Source: an uncultured Collinsella sp.
Lineage (GTDB): Bacteria; Actinomycetota; Coriobacteriia; Coriobacteriales; Coriobacteriaceae
Direction: 5' to 3'
Assembly (NCBI GenBank): GCA_900541685.1
Contig: UQKM01000011.1
Location: forward strand, 1 to 64,000
DNA: 64,000 nucleotides
In this document: positions 52,678-60,837 of the stretch, one piece after another
Layout of the letters: the number at the start of each line of letters is the position of its first letter
Numbering within the stretch: position 1 is the first letter of the stretch
Made by a program: the position numbers and the translations under genes
The notes under the pieces: generated by a model
What the model was told of the DNA's origin: nothing
Database searches by the model: none
What the model saw: the letters and a program-made list of their open reading frames with translations, nothing else

Positions 52678-52782
52678 CTCGAAAATCGAGTGCGATAATC
52701 CTCGAAAATCGAGTCCAGATTTCCTCGGAAATCGAGTGTGAAAATCCTCGAAAATCGAGTATGATTATCCTCGAAAATCGAG
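52678..52782. repeat. array of five 13-bp palindromes with exact 23-bp period
   Basis: CTCGAAAATCGAG occurs at 52678, 52701, 52724 (one change, CTCGGAAATCGAG), 52747 and 52770. Each copy has five-base arms around AAA. The spacers are ten bases and differ from each other. The array ends 30 bases before the DUF4143 ATPase start, so it is probably an operator or promoter-embedded binding array for that gene. Confidence 0.85.
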
Positions 52783-52811
52783 TATGTGCAGGTAGTGAGG
52801 TTTATCAAATC

Positions 52812-54110
52812 ATGATTTCTTATGGTTCGGAACAGCCCAAATCCTACCGTCCTCGCCTTTTGGATGAACGGCTGCAAACCCTGCTCCAGATTTTTGGAGC
52901 GGTCGAGATTCGGGGCACAAAGTGGTGCGGTAAATCATGGACCGCGCTCGCATTCGGTGAGAGCGTCGTTCATCTTGACGACCCAAACGTAAAGTCGCTG
53001 GTCGAAGCCGATCCTTCGCTCGCCCTTCAGGGCGATAAACCGCACGTCATCGATGAGTGGCAAGAGACCCCAGCAACATGGGACGCCACACGCCGCGCCG
53101 TAGATGCATCCGGCGGCGAGAAGGGCCTCTTTATCCTCACTGGATCGTCAACGCCGGCTAAGAATTCTGTTACCCACAGCGGCGCCGGTCGCATAGCGCG
53201 TCTCGACATGAGCACCATGACGCTTTGGGAACGCGGACTTTCAACGGGGTCCGTTTCGCTGAAAAACCTATTCGATGGATCATTCGAACCTTCCGCCTAT
53301 ACAGGATCGCTCCCGATGTTGGCCGACGCAATTTGTTGCGGGGGATGGCCGGCGCTTGTCGGAGCGAGCCCCCAGATGGCCGCAGAGGTCGTTAACCAGT
53401 ATCTCGATGCCATGTACGAAGTCAGCGTTCCGCAAAAAGGAGGCGTGGGGTCTACGGCGCGACACATCGTGTCCTCGCTCGCGCGCAACGTTGCGACATC
53501 TGCCACGCTCAACACCATTGCGGCAGACGCCTCGTTGGGCGACAGCGATGCCCAGCCGGCAACTTCAACCGTGGCGTTTTACCTCGACATGTTGGAGAGC
53601 ATGTATGCGATCGTAAATCTGCCCGGCTGGGATGCGCCCGTCCGCGCCAAGTCTCGCCTGCGTACCAAGCCAAAACGTTATTTCGTCGACCCCTCCATTC
53701 CCGCTGCCGCACTCGGAATGAACCCCGAGAGGCTCCTTGCAGACGGCCAAACATTTGGCCTGCTTTTTGAGTCTCTGTGCATTCATGATCTAAGCGTCTA
53801 CACCACATGCCTGCCTGGCTCGCACCCAGGCTCGCTCCACTACTACGGCGACTCCGACGGGCTCGAGGTTGACGCCATCATCGAGCTGAACGATGGCCGC
53901 TGGGCGGCGATAGAAATCAAGCTCGGCGAATCCAAGGTAAGCGACGGAATCCGCAACATCGAGCGCCTACGCCGCAAGGTCGCCCTGAACCCTGCGGCGC
54001 GCAACCCCCAGCCGGAGTTCTGCGCCGTCATAACCGCAACCTCGCCCTTCTGCCGCTACGATGCCGAGCACGATGTCTACGTGTTCCCCATTGGAGCGCT
54101 GCGGGCGTAG
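52812..54110 (+). CDS. DUF4143-type AAA ATPase
   Basis: About 432 aa from MISYGSEQPKSYRPRLLDE. The ATPase has a Walker A variant (EIRGTKWCGKSWTAL) and Walker B HVIDEWQETP, then GLFILTGSSTP. The C-terminal DUF4143 part carries GLEVDAIIELNDGRWAAIEI and KLGE, the D...E-x-K pattern of a PD-(D/E)xK fold. The substrate is unknown; the family is common in accessory DNA of gut anaerobes. Upstream is a 23-bp-period palindrome array. Confidence 0.85.
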   Translation: MISYGSEQPKSYRPRLLDERLQTLLQIFGAVEIRGTKWCGKSWTALAFGESVVHLDDPNVKSLVEADPSLALQGDKPHVIDEWQETPATWDATRRAVDASGGEKGLFILTGSSTPAKNSVTHSGAGRIARLDMSTMTLWERGLSTGSVSLKNLFDGSFEPSAYTGSLPMLADAICCGGWPALVGASPQMAAEVVNQYLDAMYEVSVPQKGGVGSTARHIVSSLARNVATSATLNTIAADASLGDSDAQPATSTVAFYLDMLESMYAIVNLPGWDAPVRAKSRLRTKPKRYFVDPSIPAAALGMNPERLLADGQTFGLLFESLCIHDLSVYTTCLPGSHPGSLHYYGDSDGLEVDAIIELNDGRWAAIEIKLGESKVSDGIRNIERLRRKVALNPAARNPQPEFCAVITATSPFCRYDAEHDVYVFPIGALRA

Positions 54111-54164
54111 CGCACCGCATGTCGAATCACTTGATTTTGTGGACTGGCAATTGGGCCATCGAGG

Positions 54165-54446
54165 CTACGACTCTGTATCGTCATAGGTGATAGCGCATCC
54201 GCAGGTTGGGCATTGCTGAGGATAGACCGGAAGGCGCAAGCCCATCCGAGCCCGCGGGTCGGCGGCATGTTTGTCGCGGGCGTCGATGAAGCTGATGTCT
54301 AGACATGGAAGGTCTGCGCCGCAGCTTGGGCAGGGCAGGCAGATCTGACTGCAGTTGACCTCGACGAGCGGAAATAAGCTCCGATCCATTAGAGCGCGCG
54401 GCAAGTTTCCGTATGCGCCGCGCGCGATATCGCTTCGCCATCCCAT
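54165..54446 (-). CDS. small zinc-ribbon-like protein
   Basis: The 93-aa protein starts at ATG 54446 behind AAAGGGGAG. It has cysteine pairs CLPCPSCGADLPC and CPTCGC about 35 residues apart, which fit a zinc ribbon. No family is recognised. Confidence 0.6.
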   Translation of the reverse strand: MGWRSDIARGAYGNLPRALMDRSLFPLVEVNCSQICLPCPSCGADLPCLDISFIDARDKHAADPRARMGLRLPVYPQQCPTCGCAITYDDTES

Positions 54447-54564
54447 GGTCTCCCCTTTCCCGTTTTAACCGTTGAGGAGAGGATGGCAGGATCGTGCAAC
54501 GCTCGATGCGGCGCAGCGCGATCCGATCAATCGACATGATTGGGTTACGACGGGCAACAGTCGA

Positions 54565-55647
54565 CTAATACTGAGCAACGCCCTCCGCCCGACGCCGCGA
54601 TTCCGAGAAATCGAACTCGGCTCGATGGGCCTCGAGAAATCGTGCGTTAGGGCGCAAACGATGTTCATCCGGCTCGCGCAACACCGAGCCCGCAAACGCC
54701 GCATAATCCGTATGCTGCAGAAGGTACGACCCGCAAAGCTGATAATCGCCGCGCACCAGCTCAAACGAAATCAAATGGGCATCAAACAGCGAGTGCAGGT
54801 CGCGGCGCAGCAGAATACCGTTGCTGACAACCTGCGACTTGGGACCCGAATAGTTCTCAATATGCGCAGCTTCGAGCGCTTCGCTGACATTGCAGCCCGA
54901 AACAGCACACTTACCGGTATAGGCCTCAAAGAGCTGAGTGCGGAAACGCTGCTGGCCGATTCGCTCACGGCGCAGCGCGTAGCGGACCTTTTCTTCGTCG
55001 CTCGCCGAGGCGCCGGAAAACTCCGCCGCGATTGGATCGTCCTTCATGTAGCTCATGTCGGGGTAGAAACGTGCATCGGGTCCGCCCTTGTGAACGGGGC
55101 CATGCAGTACAAACCAGCTGTTCTCCGGCTCGTAGCGCTCAACGAACGCTAGGCCGAGCACCTTGTAGCCAGCGCTCGTTGCAAAGAACACGCCAACGGG
55201 AACGCCGCACTCCATGCAGTTGATCATTTTTTCGTTATAGCGTTGGTCGCGCCAGCTTTCAACCGAAGCACTTTGCGATGAATACTTGAACACCCACGTG
55301 CCGTCCTCAAGATAGAGCGGGGGAACATCGGAATAGCTCCCACTTGTAGAGCTGTGCACCGAAAGCGCAAAGGTCTTTTCCACAGGATGCTTGATGTGTC
55401 CACGACCCGGCCAATAAATACCTGATTGACGCGAAACGCAAAAGGTCTCAGAGCCAATCATCATGCGATAAGGATACTGGGGGCTATCAGCTTTAATGTT
55501 ATGAGGAAGTTTTTCCCAAATCTCGCCACGCTGCTCCTCGCGCAAGAACCACTCCCAAGCCAAAACATACTCAGACGGCACAAGGCTACAAGCACGGTCA
55601 AAACTCGGCAGAGTTATCAGCGGAACACTAGAAGCGATGCCGTCCAT
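54565..55647 (-). CDS. HNH endonuclease domain protein
   Basis: About 360 aa from ATG 55647 with a GGAGG site. The C-terminal HNH motif is clear: GKCAVSGCNVSEALEAAHI, then SNGILLRRDLHSLFDAHLI, with the H, N and H residues in place. The N-terminal 200 residues have no family I can name and could be a DNA-recognition or sensor domain. It is a candidate restriction or defence nuclease. No methyltransferase is nearby. Confidence 0.82.
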   Translation of the reverse strand: MDGIASSVPLITLPSFDRACSLVPSEYVLAWEWFLREEQRGEIWEKLPHNIKADSPQYPYRMMIGSETFCVSRQSGIYWPGRGHIKHPVEKTFALSVHSSTSGSYSDVPPLYLEDGTWVFKYSSQSASVESWRDQRYNEKMINCMECGVPVGVFFATSAGYKVLGLAFVERYEPENSWFVLHGPVHKGGPDARFYPDMSYMKDDPIAAEFSGASASDEEKVRYALRRERIGQQRFRTQLFEAYTGKCAVSGCNVSEALEAAHIENYSGPKSQVVSNGILLRRDLHSLFDAHLISFELVRGDYQLCGSYLLQHTDYAAFAGSVLREPDEHRLRPNARFLEAHRAEFDFSESRRRAEGVAQY

Positions 55648-55734
55648 AAGGAACCTCCAGAAAGAACAGTTCCCCACATCATCGCTGATCTACGCGGGCT
55701 CATGTGCAACCGTTTTGCGCATAGCCACCGCACA

Positions 55735-55772
55735 AGAAAGGGGCCACTTCGATTGAAGCGGCCCCTATCAGG
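55735..55772 (-). terminator. intrinsic terminator upstream end of the accessory island
   Basis: On the minus strand GGGGCCGCTTC and GAAGTGGCCCC pair around AATC and are followed by TTTCTT. It serves the exported-protein gene at 55796-56740. Confidence 0.8.
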
Positions 55773-55795
55773 CAAATCTAGCTAATGGCTTAGCC

Positions 55796-56740
55796 CTACT
55801 TGGAATCAGGAACAATGCCGACCAAGCTTACGGTGACATCAAAGGTCGGAGCAGCGGTGTTCTTGCCCTGCTCGGACCAGTTTTGGCAGTCGGAGTCGGT
55901 GCCTTCCATCCAGATGACAATCTTCATGTTCGTGCCGTTGTAGTCAACGTTCTTTGCGATGGCTTTCGGATTTGCTCCACCAGGTTTGGAATAAGAGCCG
56001 CTTGATCCGGCGGCGGCCCAATCGCCGCCGTTCTGGTCAACTAGGGTCGCGCCGGAAACATGAGCATAATCGGGCGCTTTGGTCTCGGTGCCTTCAGCAG
56101 CAACACAGCTCCAGCCGATCGTATAAGAGGCATCGTTGCCATGTTCGGCAGTCGAAGGCTCAACCGGGGCGTAGACAACCTTAAGCTCATCGTCAATAAC
56201 GATGCCAACACGCAGGCTACCCTGGATCTTGCCAAACCACTCCTGCGTTGCATTGTCGGAAGGCTTGATGGTGACAGGATTCGCACCGTCTAGATAGACA
56301 TCCGCAACGCCCGTGTTCGTCACGGTGTAGAGGGTGTAGTCAGCGGCGACGTAGGCATAATAGGAATCGGCACCGTTCGTCAGCACATACTTGCCGTCGG
56401 CGCCCGTGTTGGCCTTCTGATAGCCGGAGACATCGGTGCCCTGCCAGGACTTGGGGACGAACCAAGTCCGCGCATCGTTGGTCGATGAAGGGCTGATTTC
56501 GTGACCAGCCGAGCTGGCAGTGGTTTGCTTGTCCGAACCATCATGGGCAACATTTTTACCCTGAGCAATTTGCAGCACCATGCCATTCGCTTGAGCGGAA
56601 ATGGTGCTCGTAGTTGCGTGGACCCTACTGTTCGTAACAAACCATGCGTAGGTAGTTGCAGAAAGCGCCACCGCCGAGACGACGACGGTCAACGCCGCTC
56701 CAACAAGCTGAACCTTAAGCCTCTTTACTGAATCGTGCAT
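55796..56740 (-). CDS. SipW-type exported protein (copy E)
   Basis: The 314-aa protein starts MHDSVKRLKVQ, then a hydrophobic segment (LVGAALTVVVSAVALSATTY) and the TTYAWFVTNSRVHATTSTIS junction, nearly identical to copy F. The mature part has ISPSSTNDARTWFVP and ends IVIWMEGTDSDCQNWS. It lies 80 bases downstream of copy F on the same strand. Confidence 0.78.
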   Translation of the reverse strand: MHDSVKRLKVQLVGAALTVVVSAVALSATTYAWFVTNSRVHATTSTISAQANGMVLQIAQGKNVAHDGSDKQTTASSAGHEISPSSTNDARTWFVPKSWQGTDVSGYQKANTGADGKYVLTNGADSYYAYVAADYTLYTVTNTGVADVYLDGANPVTIKPSDNATQEWFGKIQGSLRVGIVIDDELKVVYAPVEPSTAEHGNDASYTIGWSCVAAEGTETKAPDYAHVSGATLVDQNGGDWAAAGSSGSYSKPGGANPKAIAKNVDYNGTNMKIVIWMEGTDSDCQNWSEQGKNTAAPTFDVTVSLVGIVPDSK

Positions 56741-56822
56741 GCCCGTCGCCTCCCTTCGTTACGGAAAAGGGCAGGATCCCGGGCTGGGAACCTGCCCTCT
56801 TAAGCCAGCGTGCAAACGCAGA

Positions 56823-57620
56823 CTATTTGTTGGCTGCCTTGGCCTTAAAGAAAACCGTCATCTTTGCAGTATCGGTCAGCAGGTTCTTCTCAAGATTCGA
56901 AGTTTTAACTACAGCATCCTTACCCTCGTAGTAAAGGTAAACATGGACTGCAGTATCCTGACCGGCGGTGATATCGCCAAGAGTTACAGCGGCATTCTGG
57001 TCGGCAGAAGTAAGCTTAGCCTCGAACTCAGTCGAGTTCTCCTTCTGTCCGTATACTACCCAAGTGTTCCCGTTATCGTTCGTAACCAGCACGCGCAAGG
57101 CCTTCATGAGCTCAGAGTTTGACGTTGCATTTTTGGCAACTTCGACTTTATCAACTTCGAGATTAGACAGATTCTGACCCTTAGAGCTGATGTTGTAGTC
57201 CTGCTTAAGCGCATAACTGCCCTTCACTGCTGCAGTAGAAGATCCAGCGGTTTCAGCATTGTCCGGGTCCTTGCAAAGCTCGAGTTCACTACTAAGCGTA
57301 CCATCATCAAGACCCTTACCGAAACCAGTCATCCACTGTCCCTTAGTGGCACCGGTTTCCTCGCCGTAGGTCGCGGGGAAGAGAGCTTTCTTCTCGACAT
57401 TAGTAGTGACTGTAGTGGTGTCGACCCCACTTGCACCCGTCGTGCCATTCGTGATGGTCATAAACGCAGCGTTCGACTGAGCGGAGATCGTGCTCGTGGT
57501 GGCGTCGACTTTGCTGTTCGTCACAAACCATGCGAACGTGGCAGAGCCCAGCGCTACGGCTGCTACCAGCACCATGGCGATGGCGGCGCCCATCTGCTTC
57601 TTTAATGCCTTGGTATCCAT
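56823..57620 (-). CDS. SipW-type exported protein (copy F)
   Basis: About 265 aa from ATG 57620 behind AAAGGGG. The leader MDTKALKKQMGAAIAMVLVA runs into ATFAWFVTNSKVDATTSTIS. The mature part has LFPATYGEET and ends VYLYYEGKDAVVKTS, a divergent form of the family element without cysteine. The long upstream frame has no ribosome site and was not used. Confidence 0.78.
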   Translation of the reverse strand: MDTKALKKQMGAAIAMVLVAAVALGSATFAWFVTNSKVDATTSTISAQSNAAFMTITNGTTGASGVDTTTVTTNVEKKALFPATYGEETGATKGQWMTGFGKGLDDGTLSSELELCKDPDNAETAGSSTAAVKGSYALKQDYNISSKGQNLSNLEVDKVEVAKNATSNSELMKALRVLVTNDNGNTWVVYGQKENSTEFEAKLTSADQNAAVTLGDITAGQDTAVHVYLYYEGKDAVVKTSNLEKNLLTDTAKMTVFFKAKAANK

Positions 57621-58016
57621 GCGGACCCCTTTCTTTCCCCATTCATCCCAGATGACCCTCGAGAAGCCCGGAAGGGGAGCCCGCGCTTTCGTGTTGGATG
57701 TTGCTTGCCCATCCTTTAGACATGGAATTGAGAATACCATAATTCTTACGATTTCCTTATGAGTTTTCGGCAGCCTACATTCAGGCAGATTCATAGGTCT
57801 ACCTCGGGCTATATGTGGTGCTATGTGAACATCGTTTACCCTATTTGATCTCTCTCCCGCAAAGCCGTAAGCCCCTCTTAAGGCTTGCGACCGCAGCGAC
57901 ACGTCGTCGCATACATTCACCCTCCGCCATGCTTCGCCCTAGTCCTTCCCCCTCGCTATACTGGTGTGGCACGTGTCATTTTTGCCTGCTAAACGGGCTA
58001 TTTGTTGGGAGGGCTC
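57621..58016. other. divergent intergenic region
   Basis: This 396-base region separates copy F (minus) from the gene at 58017 (plus). A TATACT box at 57957-57962 is a likely -10 for the plus gene. I see no open frame with a good ribosome site. Confidence 0.4.
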
Positions 58017-58529
58017 ATGCCTGCCGCCACTCAACCCAAGGGAAGCGTTTCCGCCGGATCGATCAAGCCGGTGACGCGCAAAGCCGTCCGCTGCCAGCGC
58101 GAAGTCGCCTGGCTGGTCACGCAAGCGGCCGGCAAGCTCGTCGCCACCACCGACGACGTCAACGCGCCCACGCCCAGCTTTGTGCTGGCGGCGGCGTTGT
58201 CGTACACCCACGAACAGGAGCAGGCCGCGCAAAACGGTGGACACTCGATTGACTACGAGGCCGTCATGGGCCCCGACCTCGCGAGCTTTTGTGTGGCCGC
58301 GGGACTGCCCGCAGCGCCCAACGCGCTTTCGGACACGGGCTACATGTTCACCCTCTCGGGCGCGGACCTCATCCGCGACGTTTACGCCTACTGCAGCGAC
58401 CTGGGTGAGCGCATGGGAGACGCGGCGCAGGTCAAACCGGGCTACGCGATCAAGCTCGCACTGCGGCTGTTCTTGCTGGATGCCGCCGGCGGCAACGGCG
58501 CCAGCTCCACAGATAACGCCTCCGCATAG
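58017..58529 (+). CDS. hypothetical protein
   Basis: The 170-aa protein starts at ATG 58017 with a GGGAGGG site. It is helical and soluble, with no membrane segment, signal or motif that I can name (TRKAVRCQREVAWLVTQAAG; later DVYAYCSDLGERMGDAAQV). The good ribosome site and codon pattern support it as a real gene. Confidence 0.7.
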   Translation: MPAATQPKGSVSAGSIKPVTRKAVRCQREVAWLVTQAAGKLVATTDDVNAPTPSFVLAAALSYTHEQEQAAQNGGHSIDYEAVMGPDLASFCVAAGLPAAPNALSDTGYMFTLSGADLIRDVYAYCSDLGERMGDAAQVKPGYAIKLALRLFLLDAAGGNGASSTDNASA

Positions 58530-58533
58530 CAAA

Positions 58534-58575
58534 AGCGCCGGGCCGGAAAATGAATCCCGGCCCGGCGCTTGTTCG
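58534..58575. terminator. bidirectional terminator
   Basis: AAGCGCCGGGCCGG and CCCGGCCCGGCGCTT pair around AAAATGAAT between convergent genes. Flanking A and T runs are short. Confidence 0.75.
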
Positions 58576-58577
58576 TT

Positions 58578-59777
58578 CTACTTGTCTCCGTCTTTCACGG
58601 GCGAGTTCTTTTGGTTGCGGCGGTTACCCCACGTCACGTTGTGCTCCTTGTAGTAATCGGGCGCCTCGTTGCCGCTCGCGCTAATGGGGTCATTGCCGGT
58701 CAGGGTATCGGCAATATCCTGCACAAACTTAACGAACAGGCTCGAGTCGTCGGTCTCGGACGAATCAAAGTCAAAACCGAACTCCACCGCACCGCCAATG
58801 ATCTTGTCCACGCACTCCGGATCGTCGCCGTCCAGCCAAATGACCACGGTGTACTTGTCCACATCGCCCACGCGAAAGTTCTTGTGGCTGATGGTCGTCA
58901 CCACGTCTTTGGACGCAAACGGCTCGGTGTTGGGCTCGGGGCTGCCATCGGCCGCAGCCGCCGCATAGGTGGTGGGCTTGCCGTTGCGATACACCCGCAC
59001 GCGCGCGGCCTTATCCACGCCCTTGCTGGCGCTGACCACCTTGAGCTTGGCGCTATAGCCCAGATCGGTCTTGCCGGCGCTGCGGATATAGAAGGTGTAC
59101 GCCACGTAGTTTTTGCCGTTGTGGCTGCCGTCGATGTCGTCCAGGTTATCGGGCAGGTCCTCGGCAGCGATATTGGTGCCGTTGTCCACGGCGTCGGCCG
59201 CCAGGCGCGCGGTGGCGTTGTTAAAGTCGCCGTTGTCGGCAATGGCCACGCCGCGGCGGAACAGCTCCAGGCGGTTGAGGTTGATAGTGAAGTTACCCAT
59301 GTTTTCCTGCATAAACGACAGGGCGAACAGCACGCCAAAGGCAAGCGCCAGCACCACGAGGGCCTTTTGCAACTTGTCCATGCGCAGCAGCGCCGTGCCG
59401 ATGCGCTCCATGCGACGCTTGGGCATGTACATGGACACGACCGCGTCGGGGTCGATGTCGTCGAGGTCCTGGTCGGCCAGCGCCTGCTCCAGCTCCTCGA
59501 TGCGCACCACGCCGCGCAAGTCGCGCTTGGGTTTGGGCTTGCGCTTGGGCTTGCCGAAGCGCTTGCGGGAGGTGGGGGCCTGGTCGGGCGCGGAGTCCTC
59601 GCCGGGCGCGTTCTCGGCATTGGCGGCGGGCGCGTCTGCCGACGTGTCCACGGTCTGGCGCTCGGCCTGGCGCTCGGCCAAATTATCGGCCACGCCCTCG
59701 GCTTGGTCCTGCGCCAAATCCTCGGCCACGTCCTCGGCAGCTTGATCTTTGTTGTCGTTACGCTTGAACAGAGCCAT
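58578..59777 (-). CDS. membrane protein with the exported-family C-terminal element (copy G)
   Basis: The 399-aa protein differs from the others: a 120-residue acidic and then basic cytoplasmic N-terminus (KRFGKPKRKPKPKRD), one membrane helix (ALVVLALAFGVLFALSFM), then an outside beta-rich domain. It ends with YTVVIWLDGDDPECVDKI, the same element as in the SipW-type proteins, so it is likely a membrane-anchored relative. It is separated by five bases from the PilZ gene upstream. Confidence 0.7.
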   Translation of the reverse strand: MALFKRNDNKDQAAEDVAEDLAQDQAEGVADNLAERQAERQTVDTSADAPAANAENAPGEDSAPDQAPTSRKRFGKPKRKPKPKRDLRGVVRIEELEQALADQDLDDIDPDAVVSMYMPKRRMERIGTALLRMDKLQKALVVLALAFGVLFALSFMQENMGNFTINLNRLELFRRGVAIADNGDFNNATARLAADAVDNGTNIAAEDLPDNLDDIDGSHNGKNYVAYTFYIRSAGKTDLGYSAKLKVVSASKGVDKAARVRVYRNGKPTTYAAAAADGSPEPNTEPFASKDVVTTISHKNFRVGDVDKYTVVIWLDGDDPECVDKIIGGAVEFGFDFDSSETDDSSLFVKFVQDIADTLTGNDPISASGNEAPDYYKEHNVTWGNRRNQKNSPVKDGDK

Positions 59778-59782
59778 GGCGA

Positions 59783-60448
59783 TCAGATCTTATATTTCGT
59801 GCGAATGTAGCCGACGTATTCTTTGACGAGCTCGCGCTCCATGTCGTCGGCGTAACGGAACTGCAGGCCGCAGACGTTGCGGTACAGGCTGCCCTTGGGC
59901 GCGCGGCGCACCCAACACACGATGCCCAGCTGCTCGGGCAGCTCGTGGCGCTCGCCCTGCAGGCGGATCGTGGGCATTTGCACGGCCAGGGCCTCGCCCA
60001 CGTCGGGGTAATCGTTGAGGTAGATAGCCAGACCGCCGGCCGAGACGTCGATGGTCATGGCGTCCTCGGGCTCGGGGGTCGGCGCGTTGTCGCGCTGGTA
60101 GGTCAGGCGCATGGCGACCTTAAAACGCTCGTCGCGGCGCTTGACGAAGGTGCGCTGCTCGGCGACTCTACGCATTTTCCAGTAGGTGCGGATGCCCTTT
60201 TTCTCGACTGCCTCGGGATAGCCGGCGAGCACGAACGTCTCCTCGCCCACTTTGTATTGCAGCAGGAGCTTTTGGTTTTCGTCCATGAGGAGCGGCTTGC
60301 CGGCGAGCATGGGCGCGCTCATAAGAAAGTACGCGTCGTCCAGGTTCTCTTTGTACGTGGCGAGCATGTTGAAGTCGGTTTTTTGGCCCATGGGCACGTC
60401 GAATGCCACCTGAAGCTTAGTCCCCGGCGTTATCTGTTGCTCTGCCAT
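59783..60448 (-). CDS. PilZ domain protein (YcgR-like)
   Basis: About 221 aa from MAEQQITPGTKLQV. The N-terminal half is a YcgR-N-like beta domain. The PilZ part has the c-di-GMP site: FVKRRDERFKVAM and, 35 residues on, DVSAGGLAIY. It is probably a c-di-GMP effector. It sits directly upstream of the membrane protein with the exported-family element, on the same transcript. The earlier frame start at 60619 has no support. Confidence 0.88.
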   Translation of the reverse strand: MAEQQITPGTKLQVAFDVPMGQKTDFNMLATYKENLDDAYFLMSAPMLAGKPLLMDENQKLLLQYKVGEETFVLAGYPEAVEKKGIRTYWKMRRVAEQRTFVKRRDERFKVAMRLTYQRDNAPTPEPEDAMTIDVSAGGLAIYLNDYPDVGEALAVQMPTIRLQGERHELPEQLGIVCWVRRAPKGSLYRNVCGLQFRYADDMERELVKEYVGYIRTKYKI

Positions 60449-60644
60449 GTATTCTCCCCCAGTCGCGGGCGCCGATATCATCGTCGTGCGCGATGCACAT
60501 TGGGCTATTGTACCTGCTTTGCCGCAGGTTTCGATGTGCGGTGCGTGAAATGGCGGGATGCGAGGCGCGGGTGAACGCGCAGCTGCTCCGCGCGCGGCAT
60601 TAATCTGACAGCGATGCATGCCCCCGACAGTCCGTCTGTCTGTC

Positions 60645-60705
60645 TATCTCTCAGTTATCTCTCATTTATCTCTCAGCTTAGAGATGAGTGAGAGATGAGA
60701 GATGC
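60645..60705. repeat. three 11-bp tandem repeats followed by their inverse
   Basis: TATCTCTCAGT, TATCTCTCATT and TATCTCTCAGC follow without gaps at 60645-60677. Inverted copies (TGAGAGAT at 60689 and 60696) follow after TTAGAGATG. It lies about 200 bases upstream of the PilZ gene. Confidence 0.55.
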
Positions 60706-60757
60706 GTGAGTGATGGACGAGTGTGATTTTTTGGACGGTCGGAAAATCCCTCAAATA

Positions 60758-60795
60758 AAAAACGGGGCCGGCCTTACGCCGAGCCCCGTTTTCAA
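60758..60795 (-). terminator. intrinsic terminator of the PTS operon
   Basis: On the minus strand AACGGGGCTCGGC and GGCCGGCCCCGTT pair around GTAA and are followed by TTTTATT. Confidence 0.9.
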
Positions 60796-60837
60796 ACGGT
60801 CAGTTAGTTATCCAACGCGCGAGCATAGCAGTCAACA

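Noticed and set aside
52678..52782. Possible mini CRISPR array
   Set aside because: Spacers are only ten bases, repeats are 13 bases, and no cas genes are present.
54181..54537. 118-codon - strand frame overlapping the zinc-ribbon gene
   Set aside because: The overlapping 93-aa frame has a better ribosome site and paired cysteines.
50331..55795. Prophage or integrative element
   Set aside because: No integrase, structural or replication genes, and no duplicated tRNA-Val end marking an attachment site.
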